DNA of 64,000 bases from Neckera pumila (taxonomy: Eukaryota > Streptophyta > Bryopsida > Hypnales > Neckeraceae), in contig OZ018409.1 of NCBI GenBank assembly GCA_963969595.1, positions 7,640,520 to 7,704,519 on the forward strand. The letters run 5' to 3'. The notes beneath the pieces were generated by a model. The model was given only the letters and a program-made list of their open reading frames with translations, ran no database searches and was not told the DNA's origin. Of this stretch, positions 1 to 12,420 are shown one piece after another. The stretch's first letter is position 1; each line of letters starts with the position of its first letter. The position numbers and the translations under genes were made by a program.

Positions 1-169
1 GGTAATTACTTCACTCCGATTATGCCCGAAATCCTAGTCCAAAAATTCGCAAATGGTGAGCGCCGACAGCTCCAAATTACGAACCCAAACCCTAAAATCA
101 CACCCTACACCATACCAACACATCCAAAACCTCACAGGGGCGCTGAAGCGAGAGTGTGCTCCAAATTAC

Positions 170-342
170 CGAGCATCCTGAAGCTTGGCAGTCGACTTCT
201 TCTCCACGCCCAAGACAATCGTGTCCGTCCCGCGCACCCCAACTGCTGCGTTTCCCTTCCTCACAGCCTCCAACGCGTACTCCACTTGAAAGAGATGCCC
301 ATCCGGCGAGAACACCGTAATTGCTCTGTCGTAGCGCGCCAT
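170..342 (-). CDS. PAD1: 20S proteasome subunit alpha-4 (alpha type-7), first coding exon, partial
   Basis: The minus-strand frame starts [18 protein letters not shown] and continues through the alpha-type proteasome N-terminal signature to KSTAKLQDA. Alpha subunits form the outer rings of the 20S core and their N-termini gate substrate entry. The start at 342 is chosen because MARYDRAI is the family's N-terminus; an upstream in-frame ATG would add 13 unrelated residues. The reading frame hits a stop at 166-168, but a consensus donor (G|GTAATT, exon end 170) just before it explains this, so the remaining exons should lie left of position 1. The 5' flank is copied at 19,052 and, less completely, at 55,859. 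The rest of the gene is not visible, so a captured exon fragment cannot be excluded. Confidence 0.85.
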
Positions 343-575
343 TTCTCTGTACAACAGGGTTGTTAAGATTCGGAGATTCATGGCATCGATTCCATCTCCG
401 ACTCGATCTGAAACCCTACTTAAGATGGTGAAAATTACAAAGCCAAGGGAAGCGCTGTACCTGGAAGGAAGATCGGACGCGAGAGGGCGATGAGTTCACA
501 AAGTCAGGAGGCCAGAAACTCGCAGAAGCCGGTGCTCGAGGAATTCCGGCGAGTGTGGCTCGTCTCTTCCGATTT
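343..575 (-). promoter_or_regulatory. PAD1 upstream region, present three times in the window
   Basis: This is the sequence immediately 5' of the PAD1 start codon. It is GC-richer than the surroundings and has no coding frame. It recurs at 19052-19290 with high similarity, including the first bases of the PAD1 coding sequence, and at 55936-56097 in a more diverged form. The shared core includes GAGGCCAGAAACTC and GAGGAATTCCGGC. It probably carries the PAD1 5' UTR and promoter. No TATA box or other named element could be assigned. Confidence 0.55.
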
Positions 576-2155
576 CTGGCAGGAGCTCGGAGTGCGTTCC
601 AAGTCAGGCTTCTCCTTTGAGCCCACGGCTGGCTTTGCTTTGGACCTTGGACCCTTCTCAGGGGGCTTGACTCGGTTTGGAGTTTGGACCTCCGCCTGGT
701 TTGGACCAGGGTTTTTTATTTTATTTATTTTTTAAGCTGTGCAGAAAGCGAACTTCACTAGAGTGGGGTTTAATTCATTTACATTTGTAAAATAGATATC
801 TCTATATTTTAACTAGATGTTCCCTATATGTCTATGCAATCAAATTAAAAAAATTCATCACCATTGTTTTCAATAAAATATGATATAAAAATATGGAAAT
901 TGACTTTAATAATTCACCAGAAATTGAATTTTTCTATTTTGAAACTGAAATTTAATATGCTTAATTGGTTTGCATAAGAATTGAGTGTTGATTTTGCAAA
1001 ATGACAAATACTAATTCTTTTCTATACTATGCCAAAAAACTGGAATGGCAAAATAGCCACTTACTAAATGGATTAGACCCCAATGTACAGTTAGTAGGGT
1101 TGGCAAAAAAGCATCTTTTTTTGAAAATGTTGGAATTTTTGGGAAATTATTTTTTCAACTTTGTTTAAAACAGATTTTGTTTAGAATTTCTTTTCTTAAG
1201 CATTTGTCGATCAACATTTTCCAACTCTGATTAATTATATTTTAAGAAAATAGTGACCCTAACTACTGTTAATTACATTGTAGTCTACTAGAGTGACAAA
1301 GCTAATTACACAATTCAATGGACTTGGATGAAGTATGAAAAATATGGATGAAAACATATCTTTTATGTAAAAGTTTATACAACCATCCAGAAAAGAGTGA
1401 TATCATCTCAAGATAGAGATTTCATCCATTGAAAATGGGAAAATATCTCACCATATGTTCTTTTAAAAAAATTTATATCTTTGTGGAAAAACACTAAATT
1501 TTTTTTATGATTTGGATGTTTGGAGACATCTCTATTGTGATTCTCTCCCTAGTTTTGGTACCTTATGTGCTTGTAGGGTTTATCATTTAGTTTGGCTAGT
1601 GCAAAATGAGATTTTTCCTTATAAAAAAGATGAAGTCAGTATTTACATCTTTAGACCTTGGTTTGGTTGAAACATGCAAAACATGAATGAAAACTCATCC
1701 ATTCATTCAAAGATATAGACATTTATCTTAAAAATAGTAGTACCATTCCAAATCTTTGTAGTTATTTACAAATTTCTTCCACAAAGAAAGGAACAAATGA
1801 ATTTCTGTGCTAAACATTTAAATTGATTTTGACCAATTTTTTATTGAAAAATACATATAACCTAATTAGGTTTTTTTATTTAATTATGAGTTTTACCTAT
1901 TGAACAATTTTGGAGCCTTCAAATATGCTATTTCAAGAAATACAATAATAATGAGTACAAATCTCTTGATGTATATAAACTACTTGGCAATTGTAAGAAA
2001 CAACATTATACTATTTGTTGTGTTTTGACTATTGTACTAATGGAAAAAATTTGGAAAAAAATTTGGAAAAAAATTTGAAATCAAGAAAAATATGGGTATT
2101 TAATAGAAAACTAAAAACAATGATATGCCAAAAATCAAGTCCAAATATAATTCTC
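576..2155. other. AT-rich intergenic DNA
   Basis: No gene is supported here. Positions 1395-2000 match copy B at 19,290-19,340 and 19,940-20,440. The 600-1,390 stretch has no counterpart in B, so it was either inserted in A or lost from B. The open frame 490-735 is compositionally simple and has no recognised domain. Confidence 0.6.
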
Positions 2156-2159
2156 TTAA

Positions 2160-3068
2160 CCCCCAAAGTCCCAAGGCCATTTTCCTACCAGAAACCACAT
2201 AAAACTGCCATTTTTGTTGCATTAAGTTAAGAATGCAGAAAAACCAATCTTTTAAAAATCTCATTGTAAGATCTTGTGCTTCACTTATCTGAGATCATGT
2301 GATATAAATTTTATGAAGTTTGAGCGCACCAATTAGAAGATATTAGCATTCAAAGTTGAAAAGAAAACTTTTTTGGATTGTTGTCTTGCAATTTTAGATG
2401 ACGTTGGTCGCCATTTGTGGAAATTTTTTGCACTACAGTTTTTGAATTTAAAATTTTTATGCTGAAGGATTGAATGAAACGTCTACAATAAAAAAATTAA
2501 GAAAAAACATTTGATTTTCATTCTTGAAAAAATTATTAATTAGAAGTAGGTACAAGATTGAACAAAAAATGAAATTGTTAATTTCTCCAAAATGGAATTG
2601 AAATACAATAATCCCAATAGTAGAATTATTTTAGCAGTAAAACTTAACCCAAAAAAAAATTTAAAAATTTTATAATTGCATTCAAAATTAAGCTCTATAA
2701 ATTATTTTTTTGAAAAAGATGCTTAGATTGCCCAGAAAACGAAATTGTCCATAACTTTCTCATCCCTAATCCAAATAGAATCAAAGCTTTACATGTATAG
2801 AAAAATAAAACATTCTAGGAAAAGAAATTAAAAGGTTAAAATATTAAATTTTTTGTGATTTTTTTGTGGTGCCCGTCGACCTCCATTTTCAGCTTATTGT
2901 GCTATAATTTATGCTTCAGGCACCAATTGAGACAAATATTATATTCCCAAGAACCTTATATCTTTTTACAGCTCCCTAAAAAGTTTCAAAAAATCACGAC
3001 AAGATTTGAACAATTAGGAGCCTACCCAAAGTCGCATTTTGGCCGTAGGGCCAGTGGGACTTATGGGG
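2160..3068. mobile_element. TTAA-flanked non-autonomous element (subfamily I), 909 bp
   Basis: It is flanked by TTAA at 2156-2159 and 3069-3072. The left end CCCCCAAAGTCCC is the near-perfect inverse of the right end GGGACTTATGGGG. The internal sequence is related to the elements at 36537-37459 and 59360-60845. It is more diverged than those, so probably older. It has no coding capacity; small frames inside it are chance. Confidence 0.7.
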
Positions 3069-3072
3069 TTAA

Positions 3073-5160
3073 AATTATGCATAAAATGGAGAATTGAAAA
3101 TTGTAATATAGTAGTTATTTTTTCAAAGGAAGGACTATCCTTGTAAAATTATATAACTACATGAGTTTTGAAGTTATTTAAAGTGGGGATACAATTCAAA
3201 TATGAATGATTTTTTGGCCCCCTATGACTTCCTAATTTTCTAATTTGACCCAATTAATGGCAGACTATAATGAATTATAATTGGTACAAAGCTCTTATTT
3301 TAAACATTCTATATTAGGTTAATACTTTAATTGTTAGTTTTACCTTTGAGAACAAAAACAATGATACAAACTAAATGAAAACGAACAACAATAAAAGCAT
3401 ACTAGAATTTACAAAATTGACACTTTTGTACACATTGCTTTACATGCACACAAACTAAATCCTTCAACTACTTAGGACTTTGTGTCTACCTTTATAATAC
3501 TATAATAATAAAATGTCTATAGATTCAAATGGTAGTAATTCAAATGCAATGAATATATCATAGCACTTCTAAATAGTGTTCTTGGCTAGTGTATGTTCAT
3601 TGAAACATAACAATCTAATATCAAAAGAAAGAAAAACCTAACCCTAAATGTATAAAACTCTTTTGAGCCACTTCATCTGCAAAAAAAAACCACACTATAC
3701 AAAACATACTTAAAAAAATTTACATTCTAATCATAGAAAGGATGTGCAATTTACATCTAATTCACTAGGGATGGAATGGCAATGTAGGTGCCAAGAAGAA
3801 GTACATCACAAAGCATTACTGTCTAGCTATGTAAATGTGAAGACATGTAGAGATAGATTGGATTCTTTAGATTCATTGGCCGCACCGAAATATCTTGTAG
3901 TTTGTATGAAGCATCACTTCAATAAGGAGCCACTTATCCCTTGCCATGTCATATACATCCCACTCTACCAGCTGAAGTGCATGGAATTTTAAACCATTGT
4001 TTACTTTATTAACAAAATAGCAAAGATGAAAAAATAGTTAGTAGCAAGTTTTTGTTGTTATATAAAATACCTTGTCATAAACTTTAATCCTAAGACCAAG
4101 AACATAAATAAGTCGTGTATATTTTCAATTCTTGCCTACTAAAATATTTCCACTAGTTAGAACAATTGGACCTCTACAAGACCGCAATTGAGTAGAAAAA
4201 TACTATCCTAAAAACATGGAAGGTGCAAAGTTGATGCAAAGAAGATACAAAAAAAATCACCTTCACTTGGACATTAATTCATTCACCTACAAACATTCAC
4301 TCAACCAATATGTGAGCACATTTGCAAATCAATTAACCTTGATGAGCTACAAAATTAGCGTACACAAATACTACAAGCATGCATGGAAGGCAACAATTTT
4401 GGTCAAATGTTAAGTGAGTATGAGACCCACTTAAGATCCTCGACAAACATAACTAATCCGTCCAACATAGTAAGTCAAAAGCATGCTTAATGGATTTTCA
4501 AAATTGCAACAATCCCAAGCAAAGATACTCACACAAAAAAAGAACCCAACAAGGACAACAATGGATCACCAAAAGCCATGTCAAATAAACATCCATGTGA
4601 ACCCAACAACAAAGGAAACATTGGCATGCAAAACCAAGGTTTCAAAAAATTGAAGTATTGTTTTTGTCCATGCAATCCTTTATTTGACTAAGCCCGTAAT
4701 CCAAATTTTAAGAAGGAGAGCAATAATTGAAATGCTTGCAACAACTAAAATTGGATATACTCAAAAACAAAGAAATTGATAAAAAATTAAAAAAAAAGTC
4801 ATTGAAGGTTGGCACTACCACATTGCTGCCACCTTCTACATGTGGGAGTTCCTAAGTGCAAATTTGGTCTTCTTAATATAAGCAACAGTCTAGGTGTTGT
4901 AAACAAGTCTCATAGCATTAGATCTCCAAGATCACACTAACAAAAAATTTACTATACAAAATTACACTACTCTAATTATTCCTAAATCTTCTCTAATACC
5001 TAATATTAGTAGTGTTTGTCCAAAGATATTTTCATGCTTGTATTTTTTGAATATAGAAAACACTTTCAAAAGAAAACAAAAAATAGCCATATTTTTCTAC
5101 CTAAAGGGATTTCTAATCAATTAATTACATCTTGTTGAAAACAATTCTACATTTCTACAA
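3073..5160. other. Intergenic DNA with the empty sites for the copy-B insertions
   Basis: No gene is recognised. The frame at 3744-3992 has no family resemblance. From 4,415 on it matches copy B. The single TTAA at 4487-4490 is the empty counterpart of the element at 23424-24324. The region around 4,953-4,956 (CTATAC) is the empty counterpart of the TA insertion site of the mariner-like element at 24787-34652. Confidence 0.65.
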
Positions 5161-5161
5161 G

Positions 5162-6054
5162 AATGATTGCAAGAAACACCTATCTTATTTTGCATCACAT
5201 ATAGCATGCTCATTTTCTTTTGGCTATAAATTTTGCATTTTTGCTCCAAATGATTCAATATTTGTAAGGAAATTTCTCATGACTATTATGTACTTTACTA
5301 CAAGAGAGAGTTTTTTTTAAAATATAGTCATAGTAGTATAATTCTATAGATTATGAGCTTTTTAGGAGACTAGTAAAATTTTATTGAAAACACATGTATT
5401 TCTAGCAAAATTTTACTAAAAATCTCCTTAAAAGGTCATTATTTGTAGATCTATACTACTAGGACTATACTTAAAACACCCCTTTCTCTTGTAGTACTTT
5501 GCCAAATTCTTTTGCAATTTAAAAAAATATTTACAATCCAAAAATAGCTCGCATACTTGCCAGTTGGAGGGAAGAAGAACTATTTTGTACCCCAGAAAAC
5601 AAATTTGGAAGTGATGGTCTTCTAATAGACCTGTAGCTACCATCCCAAGGATGTCTTTAAAAAGATTAATTTTACGTACCAATATAAAAGTCTACAAAGT
5701 GAGCTTTTTGAAATATATAAAATATAATTTTGGTGGTTCTTTTGATGAATATACATCTACATAGAATTATAACAAATGCCCAATTTTTCTTTTATACATC
5801 TAATTTTTTTCCTATTTTTTACAAATTAAAACATTAAAATATCTATTTTCTTGAAATTTGGCACTTTTCTTATTCTCCTACTTAGAGAATTTTTCTTTGA
5901 TTTTCTTTTGGTGGTTACCTTCATCTTAAAGGTATATACATTGGCCATATTTTTTTAAATTGTTTAAAAAGATTTAATTTTAAAGCATTCCAAAAAATTA
6001 AGCATGAGCATTGTGAAAACTCAACAAAATCAATAGGCGTTCCTTGCAATCATC
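5162..6054. mobile_element. TIR element of the TGATTGCAAG family, about 0.9 kb
   Basis: The left end ATGATTGCAAGAAACACC and the right end (inverse of ATGATTGCAAGGAACGCC) form terminal inverted repeats of about 20 bp. The same element is in copy B (about 34,989-37,538), interrupted there by two TTAA elements, so it predates the segmental duplication. A shorter relative lies at about 43,640-44,170. It encodes no recognisable protein. The TSD and superfamily are not resolved. Confidence 0.5.
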
Positions 6055-8850
6055 TACAATTCATTTGTAAATACAAAGATAAGTAGATAACACATTTTGA
6101 GCACATGCACAAGATGAAAAAATATTATCTAAGAAAAAATAATCTGTCAATTTATGTCAATAAAATGACCTCAAATCCTAAATTATAGCATCAACTTTGT
6201 TTTATTGGTACAAAAGACTACTATAAATTCCAAAATAGTTAGGGTGTCATCTAATAGGGGAAGCTTTTTAAAAAAAAAAATATTTTTTGATAAATATGAA
6301 AAAAATCTTCCATGTGCAAAATATTTTTGTATACATTATAGATGAATTGGGGGTCCTTTGGAGATATAAAGGAAAAGTTATGGCCAAAACTTAAGTAATA
6401 AAAAATAATGTAAGTGATTTTTGCAATAGTCCTAACACATTGTATCAATGTAGTAAATTCTAGTTCCAATTCACCTACAATATCATGTAGTGACCATAGT
6501 CTTGATAGAAAATCTTTTGTCACTCTTTTCAACATTTGAGTCTGGATAACCACAATATTCTGTATAAATTGTATAGCAATTGTAAAAAATGAAGAACTTT
6601 TTTTGACTTTCAAAAAAAAACTATTCAATAGATAAAATGGATTCTATTTGATTGTAACATATCAATAAGTAGTTGCAATCTAACTTTCACAAACTATTAT
6701 ATGTACAGTGCCCGGTAGCTATGTTATACACCTTACTATGTCATTCAAAAAATATAGAATACAATTAGATTTTATTGTTATGAACACTTTATTGTACCTT
6801 TGAGAATAACGGTATAATGACTTTGCCAAAATCAAATTACAAAATAGAGATATCTACTTTATAAAGTTTAGTCATATGACACCTTATAGTGAATACTTCA
6901 TAGATCATAGTTTGTTACTTAATTGGGGATTTTTTGGAATGAAAGATGTGCATATGAATGCTTGCTACATATCTATGTAGTCAAAATTTAAAATTTACCA
7001 CCAATATTTCTCAAACAATTATCAAATGAAACAATTCACGAATAATGGATTTTTATTTTTTTGGAATTGAAATTTGGTATGCTTCATTTGGATTATTTGA
7101 AAATTGAATGTTAATTATGCAAGGAAAAAAATGCCAATTGTATTTTATATAGAGCAAATTTTCTTGAATAGCGTGACATGGTTGTCGGCTACTAAAAACA
7201 AACTATTGTGGATGGATTTTATCAAAACCATGTGTAATTTAAATCATTTAGTTAATTTGTTTGTTTTGGTTAATTAGTATGCTAAGATGTACTAAAATCC
7301 AAAATTCACAGGCCGCGTTCTTGGTATAGTTGGAAACCTTTCCCCAAGGAGGGATGGACGGACTTTGTTTTGCGGCATTTAGACCTAAAGTGTGAAAGTT
7401 GTGGATTTTTTAATTTATTTTAAATTAAAAATTGAAAGAAATGATCTTTTATTTTGGAAAAACCACAATTTTCATATTGCATGTCCAAACGCCACAAAAC
7501 AAAGCCCTTGCACTCCTTTGTGCATAAAGATTTCCATTTATATCAAGAATATGACCTATCACATTGCAACAAAGCCCTTGCACTCTTTCATGAGTTTGTG
7601 TACAAAAAACACTAGTGTTCCCTATCCCATTGCTACAACCGAAAGAAAAGAAAAATATTTTGATTTTTTTATTTGGCAAAATTTGAACTTCAATATCTTT
7701 TATGCAGGAAGGAATGAAGCAGTGCAAGGTTGTTGCAAGAATGACCGTCCGTTTTTGTTCCATTTTGGCTAGTACTCCCAGTACTATGAACTTTTGCATA
7801 CAAATTTTAAAAAATAAAAAAAAATATGGATAATTAATATGATACTAAAAATAGCATATCACTAAAAATTCAGACCTAAAAAAATCTAGGTCAAAAGTTA
7901 TTCACAAAAAAAAATGAGCTGAAAATTTGAAGAAAATACATACTTTGACGTTTTAATTTGTAAAAAATAGGAAAAATCATTTTTAAAAATACTAAAAAAC
8001 GCCATTTGGGAAGACTTCATGATAATGAGATTTCACCAAAAAAATAATGTTGAAACCATCTTCAATGCTCAGAACTGCGCGCGCAAGGGAGCCCTCTTTG
8101 CATGGACATAGAAGATAAAAAATAAAATATTTTTTAATGCCCCCTCTTTGCATGGACATAGAGGATTTAAAATAAAATATTTCTCAATGCCCCTTGGTAG
8201 AAACATGACTTCCTACTATGGAAATTGACTATAGAAATTTCAACTCCATATCATTAAATTTGGGGACTCCTTACGTAGTAAAAAAACCCTAAAACCCAAA
8301 ACGTGACATATTAGTTTATATGATTTTTAAATATAAAATGATTTTTGAAAATTTCTGAAAAATATGAGATATGATTAAACTCATAAGAAGAGTCTCCAAT
8401 AAAAATTCCAAATTCATGCGAGTCATGCTTCAAAAGTTATTGCAAAAGGAAGGACCAGCACTACTTTTGTGACAATGTTTCAAAACCGGTCTTTCTTGCA
8501 ATCACCCTGCAAGGTCTTTGTTTTGTGGCATTTAAACATGCCATGCTAAAGTTATTCAAATTTTTATTTCAAAAACCCTTTCAAATTCAGTAACTTTAAT
8601 TTCATAGTGTAGGTCTAAATGCCGTGAAACAAAGTTTGTGTAGCCCTCTTGCAAAGAGCTTTCTAAAAGTATCAAAAATGCAACTACAAGACTCAAGGAT
8701 TGTCATATCTCATCATATCACAAATATTTGAAGCAAAACAACCCAATTTAGTATATAAATTGAATTTCAAAGCTTTTACTAATAAAAAATTTATAAAACA
8801 GAACTCTTGATTTTTCTCTTAAGTAGCTAGGCACATGTGTTTTGTTTATA
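6055..8850. other. Intergenic DNA with old retroposon-like repeats
   Basis: No gene is supported. Frames at 6251-6628 and 7392-7799 are not kept open in copy B (37,730-39,300). From 7,310 to 8,740 there are several forward and reverse copies of a repeat with the core CCAAACGCCACAAAACAAAG. They are related to the younger insertion at 15931-16285 and to copies at 32,450-32,970 and 38,830-39,600. Confidence 0.5.
8092..8193. repeat. 50-bp tandem duplication
   Basis: Two head-to-tail units (8092-8141 and 8142-8193) share CCCTCTTTGCATGGACATAG followed by an AT-rich tail ending AATGCCCC. There is no coding role. Confidence 0.7.
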
Positions 8851-9115
8851 GATGCAAATCGATACATTGAGTGTAGATGCAATTACAATAAGTAATCTTC
8901 TTGCTAAGTTCAAAGCTTCACTCCTAGTCACTAATCAACTACATCAACTAAAACAAACATGTATAATGCTTTATTTGTATTTCAAAAATAAAATCATTCA
9001 AGCTTGTCTTATTATTGGTATTGAGATCCACTACTTCACAATCCTTCTTTGGCTTCAACCAATAGCCTCATTCCAATCATCTAGTATAATAAAAAATAAA
9101 CCACACCTCCAAAAG

Positions 9116-10450
9116 TTAATCAGCCAATGCCACCACACGATCCCACAACCGTTTTGCTTTCATCTCGATCTTCACCATCATCGCATGAGGAACAAGTGTG
9201 TTCTTCATTTCATCAACTTCACGGGCCAAGCTCTCAACATCTTGACCCACCTTATTCAAACTAGCTTCCCGTGCATTTAGCATTTCCCATCTTGCAACAG
9301 TCAAGGGACCTACTCGCCATGAACTCATGATTTTTACAACTCCTTGTTTCAAAGCATAAAGCATCTCTTCATGCGGATACAAGCCTCTCTTTTCTTGCTC
9401 TAGACAATACTTAACCTCATTCCATTCAAGTTCCATCTCCATGGCCACTCTTTCAATGAAAACTTCCTCAAGAGTGGTTTGAGCGTCAAGTAAGTGGTTT
9501 CGAGCTTTCAACCTAAGTAGTTCGATTTTGGAGAGCACACTAGGATGAGATCCTTCACATAAAGTGGTGTCAAGTGCCATTGGGTTCTCTTCCGTGGCCT
9601 CTAGAACCTCATCTCTTGGAATGCCATTTACATTTCCTTCTCTTGGAAGGCTTGAATTAGCAAGCTCTTCGGTCTCTTCAGCAACCTGTTCACTCTCTTT
9701 GGCAACCTGTTCATTTTCTTCGGCAACTTGTTCACTCTCTTTGGCAACCTGTTCACTCTCTTCTATTTGATACATCGCTTCATCCTCCCTTGCTACATTT
9801 CTCTCTTCATGAGGTGATTTATTTAAATCCAATGGACATGACTCTCCATCCTCATCCTCATTTTCATCCTCATCCATATCCTCATCCTCCGTTTCACTCT
9901 CAATTTCCTCATCCTCCGTTTCACTCTCAATTTCCTCATCCTCCGTTTCACTCTCAGATATGTCAGTTTCCTCTTCGAAGTCGTCCTCTTCAAGGTTGTC
10001 CTCTTCAAAGTCGTACGTTTCCTCTTCATCCTCAATCTCTTTTATTGATTTGCCCTTGGATTCAGTTCCACTCATTGCACAATTTGTTGGTTGAGCCAAG
10101 TCCTGCCTACTTGAGCGTGTCTCCTTCTGTACTACCCTTGCCAATTCATTGCTCTCTCCAGTCTCCGCACCTTCACCTTTAAGATTGTCACTCTTGGTTC
10201 TTGACGTAGCCTTCTTGGTTTTGTTCCTGGACTTTCTATAAGATTTTCTCAACTTTCCTCCAAGGGTGAATAAACGCTTGCAACCGTTACAAAAAAAGCG
10301 AGGTTGGTCATACTTGTTGTTGTTGAAATACCGCATCACTACGTCCTTTGATTGACACTCCGAGCGAGGACATTCTCTTTCTACGTTCTCCAAGATGCTT
10401 TTCGGAATAAGCTTCTCTAAACCAAGTTGAGGTCGGCAAGTAGGTGCCAT
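9116..10450 (-). CDS. Dof-like zinc-finger protein with acidic repeats (copy A)
   Basis: Single-exon frame of 444 aa; the ATG sits in good context (ACCATGGC). Residues 27-57 form C-x4-C-x21-C-x2-C, followed by KRLFTLGGKLR. With the RYFNNN..QPRFFC stretch this is clearly related to the plant Dof DNA-binding finger, but Dof has C-x2-C at the first pair. A basic stretch rich in K and R follows (about 68-90) and is a likely nuclear signal. Residues 130-205 are strongly acidic with three copies of EIESETEDE. Residues 225-260 have ESEQVA repeats. The last 140 residues are a predicted helical domain of unknown function, almost identical in the copy-B paralogue (39982-41310), while flanking DNA has diverged more, which suggests selection. 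DNA binding or transcriptional regulation is inferred from the finger only. A transposon-derived or domesticated origin cannot be ruled out. Confidence 0.8.
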   Translation of the reverse strand: MAPTCRPQLGLEKLIPKSILENVERECPRSECQSKDVVMRYFNNNKYDQPRFFCNGCKRLFTLGGKLRKSYRKSRNKTKKATSRTKSDNLKGEGAETGESNELARVVQKETRSSRQDLAQPTNCAMSGTESKGKSIKEIEDEEETYDFEEDNLEEDDFEEETDISESETEDEEIESETEDEEIESETEDEDMDEDENEDEDGESCPLDLNKSPHEERNVAREDEAMYQIEESEQVAKESEQVAEENEQVAKESEQVAEETEELANSSLPREGNVNGIPRDEVLEATEENPMALDTTLCEGSHPSVLSKIELLRLKARNHLLDAQTTLEEVFIERVAMEMELEWNEVKYCLEQEKRGLYPHEEMLYALKQGVVKIMSSWRVGPLTVARWEMLNAREASLNKVGQDVESLAREVDEMKNTLVPHAMMVKIEMKAKRLWDRVVALAD

Positions 10451-10899
10451 GGTGTATACTTTTCCTAAATCAAGTAGAGAATCATCAAGATCATTTATTA
10501 GAAGACATTAAAGTAGCTCACATTTGTTGATAAAATGTGAAACCACTATATAATAATAAAATGAAATTATATGAACCTACACCAACTCAAGAAGAAATCA
10601 TTTTAGGCTTACAAGTAATCAATCTAGTATCTAGGAATTGAGGATATGGATTATTCATTTATGGTGTTCATTCATCTGAAATATACTATCAAAAAATCTA
10701 AAATAGAAGTTGAATTTGCAAAAATGACTTACCGACTCTTAATAGGTAGATGACTCAAAAGTTGACTTGATGAAGTAGTTTGCTTGTTGAAAAGACAAGG
10801 AAAATACCTAACAAAAATTATGAACATGCCAAAATCAGTAGGTCACGAAAAATCAAGACTGCTTATGATGATTAATGCCCATGGACAAATAAGATGACA
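10451..10899. other. Upstream region of the copy-A Dof-like gene
   Basis: This short AT-rich 5' flank is collinear with 41311-41760 upstream of the paralogue. The similarity is good, so promoter elements may be retained, but none was identified by motif. Confidence 0.45.
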
Positions 10900-12420
10900 A
10901 TTCAAGTGCTTCTACCCTACATAACCCTTTACACTATCCTCACCTTAAAATGCATGAATTGGCCACTCAATGCAACTGTAAGCTCTTCCTAGAACAATAT
11001 GGTGATAGAAGAAGTGTGGCTTTTAGTTAACTTTATAGGCCTTGGAAAAAACAGTCTTGTTGGTTGGATAACTAATAATGTGTGTCTCGATGGTTGGAAT
11101 CATACCACAAACTGAGTCTTTTTATTTGTACCACTATCAACTTTGCTAGTTTTACCAACCTCACACAAACCTCCACAGGATCTTCACCTTAAAATGTATA
11201 AAACGGCCACTCAACGCAACTGTATGCTCTTCTAAGAATAATATGCTAATGGGAGAAGTGGGAGAAGTGTAGTTTGTAGTTAACTTTATAGGCCTTGAAA
11301 AAATAAGTCTCGTTAGTTGGATAACTAATAATCCGTGTCTCGGTGGTTGGAATTATAGTATAAACTAATTGTTTTTATTAACACTACCATCAACTTGCTA
11401 GTTCTACCAACCTCACATAAACTTCTACACCACCCTAACCTTGAAATGTATAAATCGGCCGCTCAATACAATTATAAGCTCTTCTGAGAACAAATATGCT
11501 AATGGGAGAAATGGGAGAAGTAGGAGAAGTGGGAGAAGTGTGGCTTGTAGTTAACTTTATAGGCCTTGGAAAAAATAGTCTCGTTGGTTGGATAACTAAT
11601 AATGCGTGTCTCGATGGTTGGAATTATAGTACAAACTCAATCTTCTTATTTACACTATGTCACTACCGTCAAATTGCTAGTTAAAAAACCAACACACTAT
11701 CTTGACCTTGAAATGCATAAAGTGTCTACTAATTGCAACTGTAAGCTCTACCCAAAACATATGGTAATGGAAAAAGTACGGCTTCTAGTTTAACTCTATA
11801 GGCCTCAAAAAAAATATTCTCGTTGATTGAATAACTAATAATGCATGTCTCGTTAGTTGGAATTATACCACTGTAAGCTAAGTCTTTTTGTTTGCTCTAC
11901 TATCTACTTGATGGTTCTACCAACCTCACCCAAACCTCCACACTATCTACACCTTATAATATATAAAACACCACTTAGCGCAATTATGAGCTCTTTCAAA
12001 AACAATATGCTAATGGGAGAAGTGGGAGAAGTAGGAGAAGTGGGAGAAATGTGGCTTGTAGCCAACTTTATAGGCCTTGGAAAAAATAGTCTTGTTGGTT
12101 GGATAACTCATAATGCGTGCCTCGATGGTTAAAATTGTAGTACAAACTAAATCATTCTAATTACAACTATCGACTTGCTAGTTCACCAACCTACACAAAC
12201 TTCTACATTATCTTGACCTTGAAATACATAAATTGGTCACTAATTGCAATTGTAAGCTCTTCCTAAAATAATATGGTAATTTGAGAAGTGCAGCTTCTAG
12301 TTTAACTTTATAATCTTTGGAAAAATAGTCTTGGCGGTTGATAATTAATTATATATGCCTTAATGGTTGGAATTTCTTGATCTTATTTGCTTAATAGTAT
12401 TGGATAGAAATGCTAGTCTC
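10900..12420. repeat. Tandem array of about 250-bp units (six units, copy A)
   Basis: Six units start near 10,940, 11,180, 11,435, 11,700, 11,945 and 12,212, each marked by CCTTgAAATGtATAAA. Each then has a GGCC(A/G)CTCAA block, a TAACTTTATAGGCCTTGGAA block and a TGGTTGGAAT block. Some units contain a 9-bp subrepeat GGAGAAGTG in 2-4 copies. Copy B has four units at the same place (41765-42640). The array lies upstream of the Dof-like gene. Several units keep a short open frame (GLGKNSLVGWITNN), but others carry stops, so I do not call it coding. Confidence 0.8.

Noticed and set aside
6251..6628. 125-codon minus-strand frame
   Set aside because: The collinear sequence in copy B (37,730-38,110) is interrupted, and the protein is low-complexity Phe/Ile/Lys.
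7392..7799. Overlapping frames on both strands of about 120 codons
   Set aside because: They fall in retroposon-like repeats and are not kept in copy B.
9564..10182. Plus-strand frames rich in Ser, His and Pro (9564-9770, 9790-10182) and a minus frame 9823-10035
   Set aside because: They are out-of-frame readings of the acidic repeats of the Dof-like gene; the composition follows from its GAG/GAA-rich codons.
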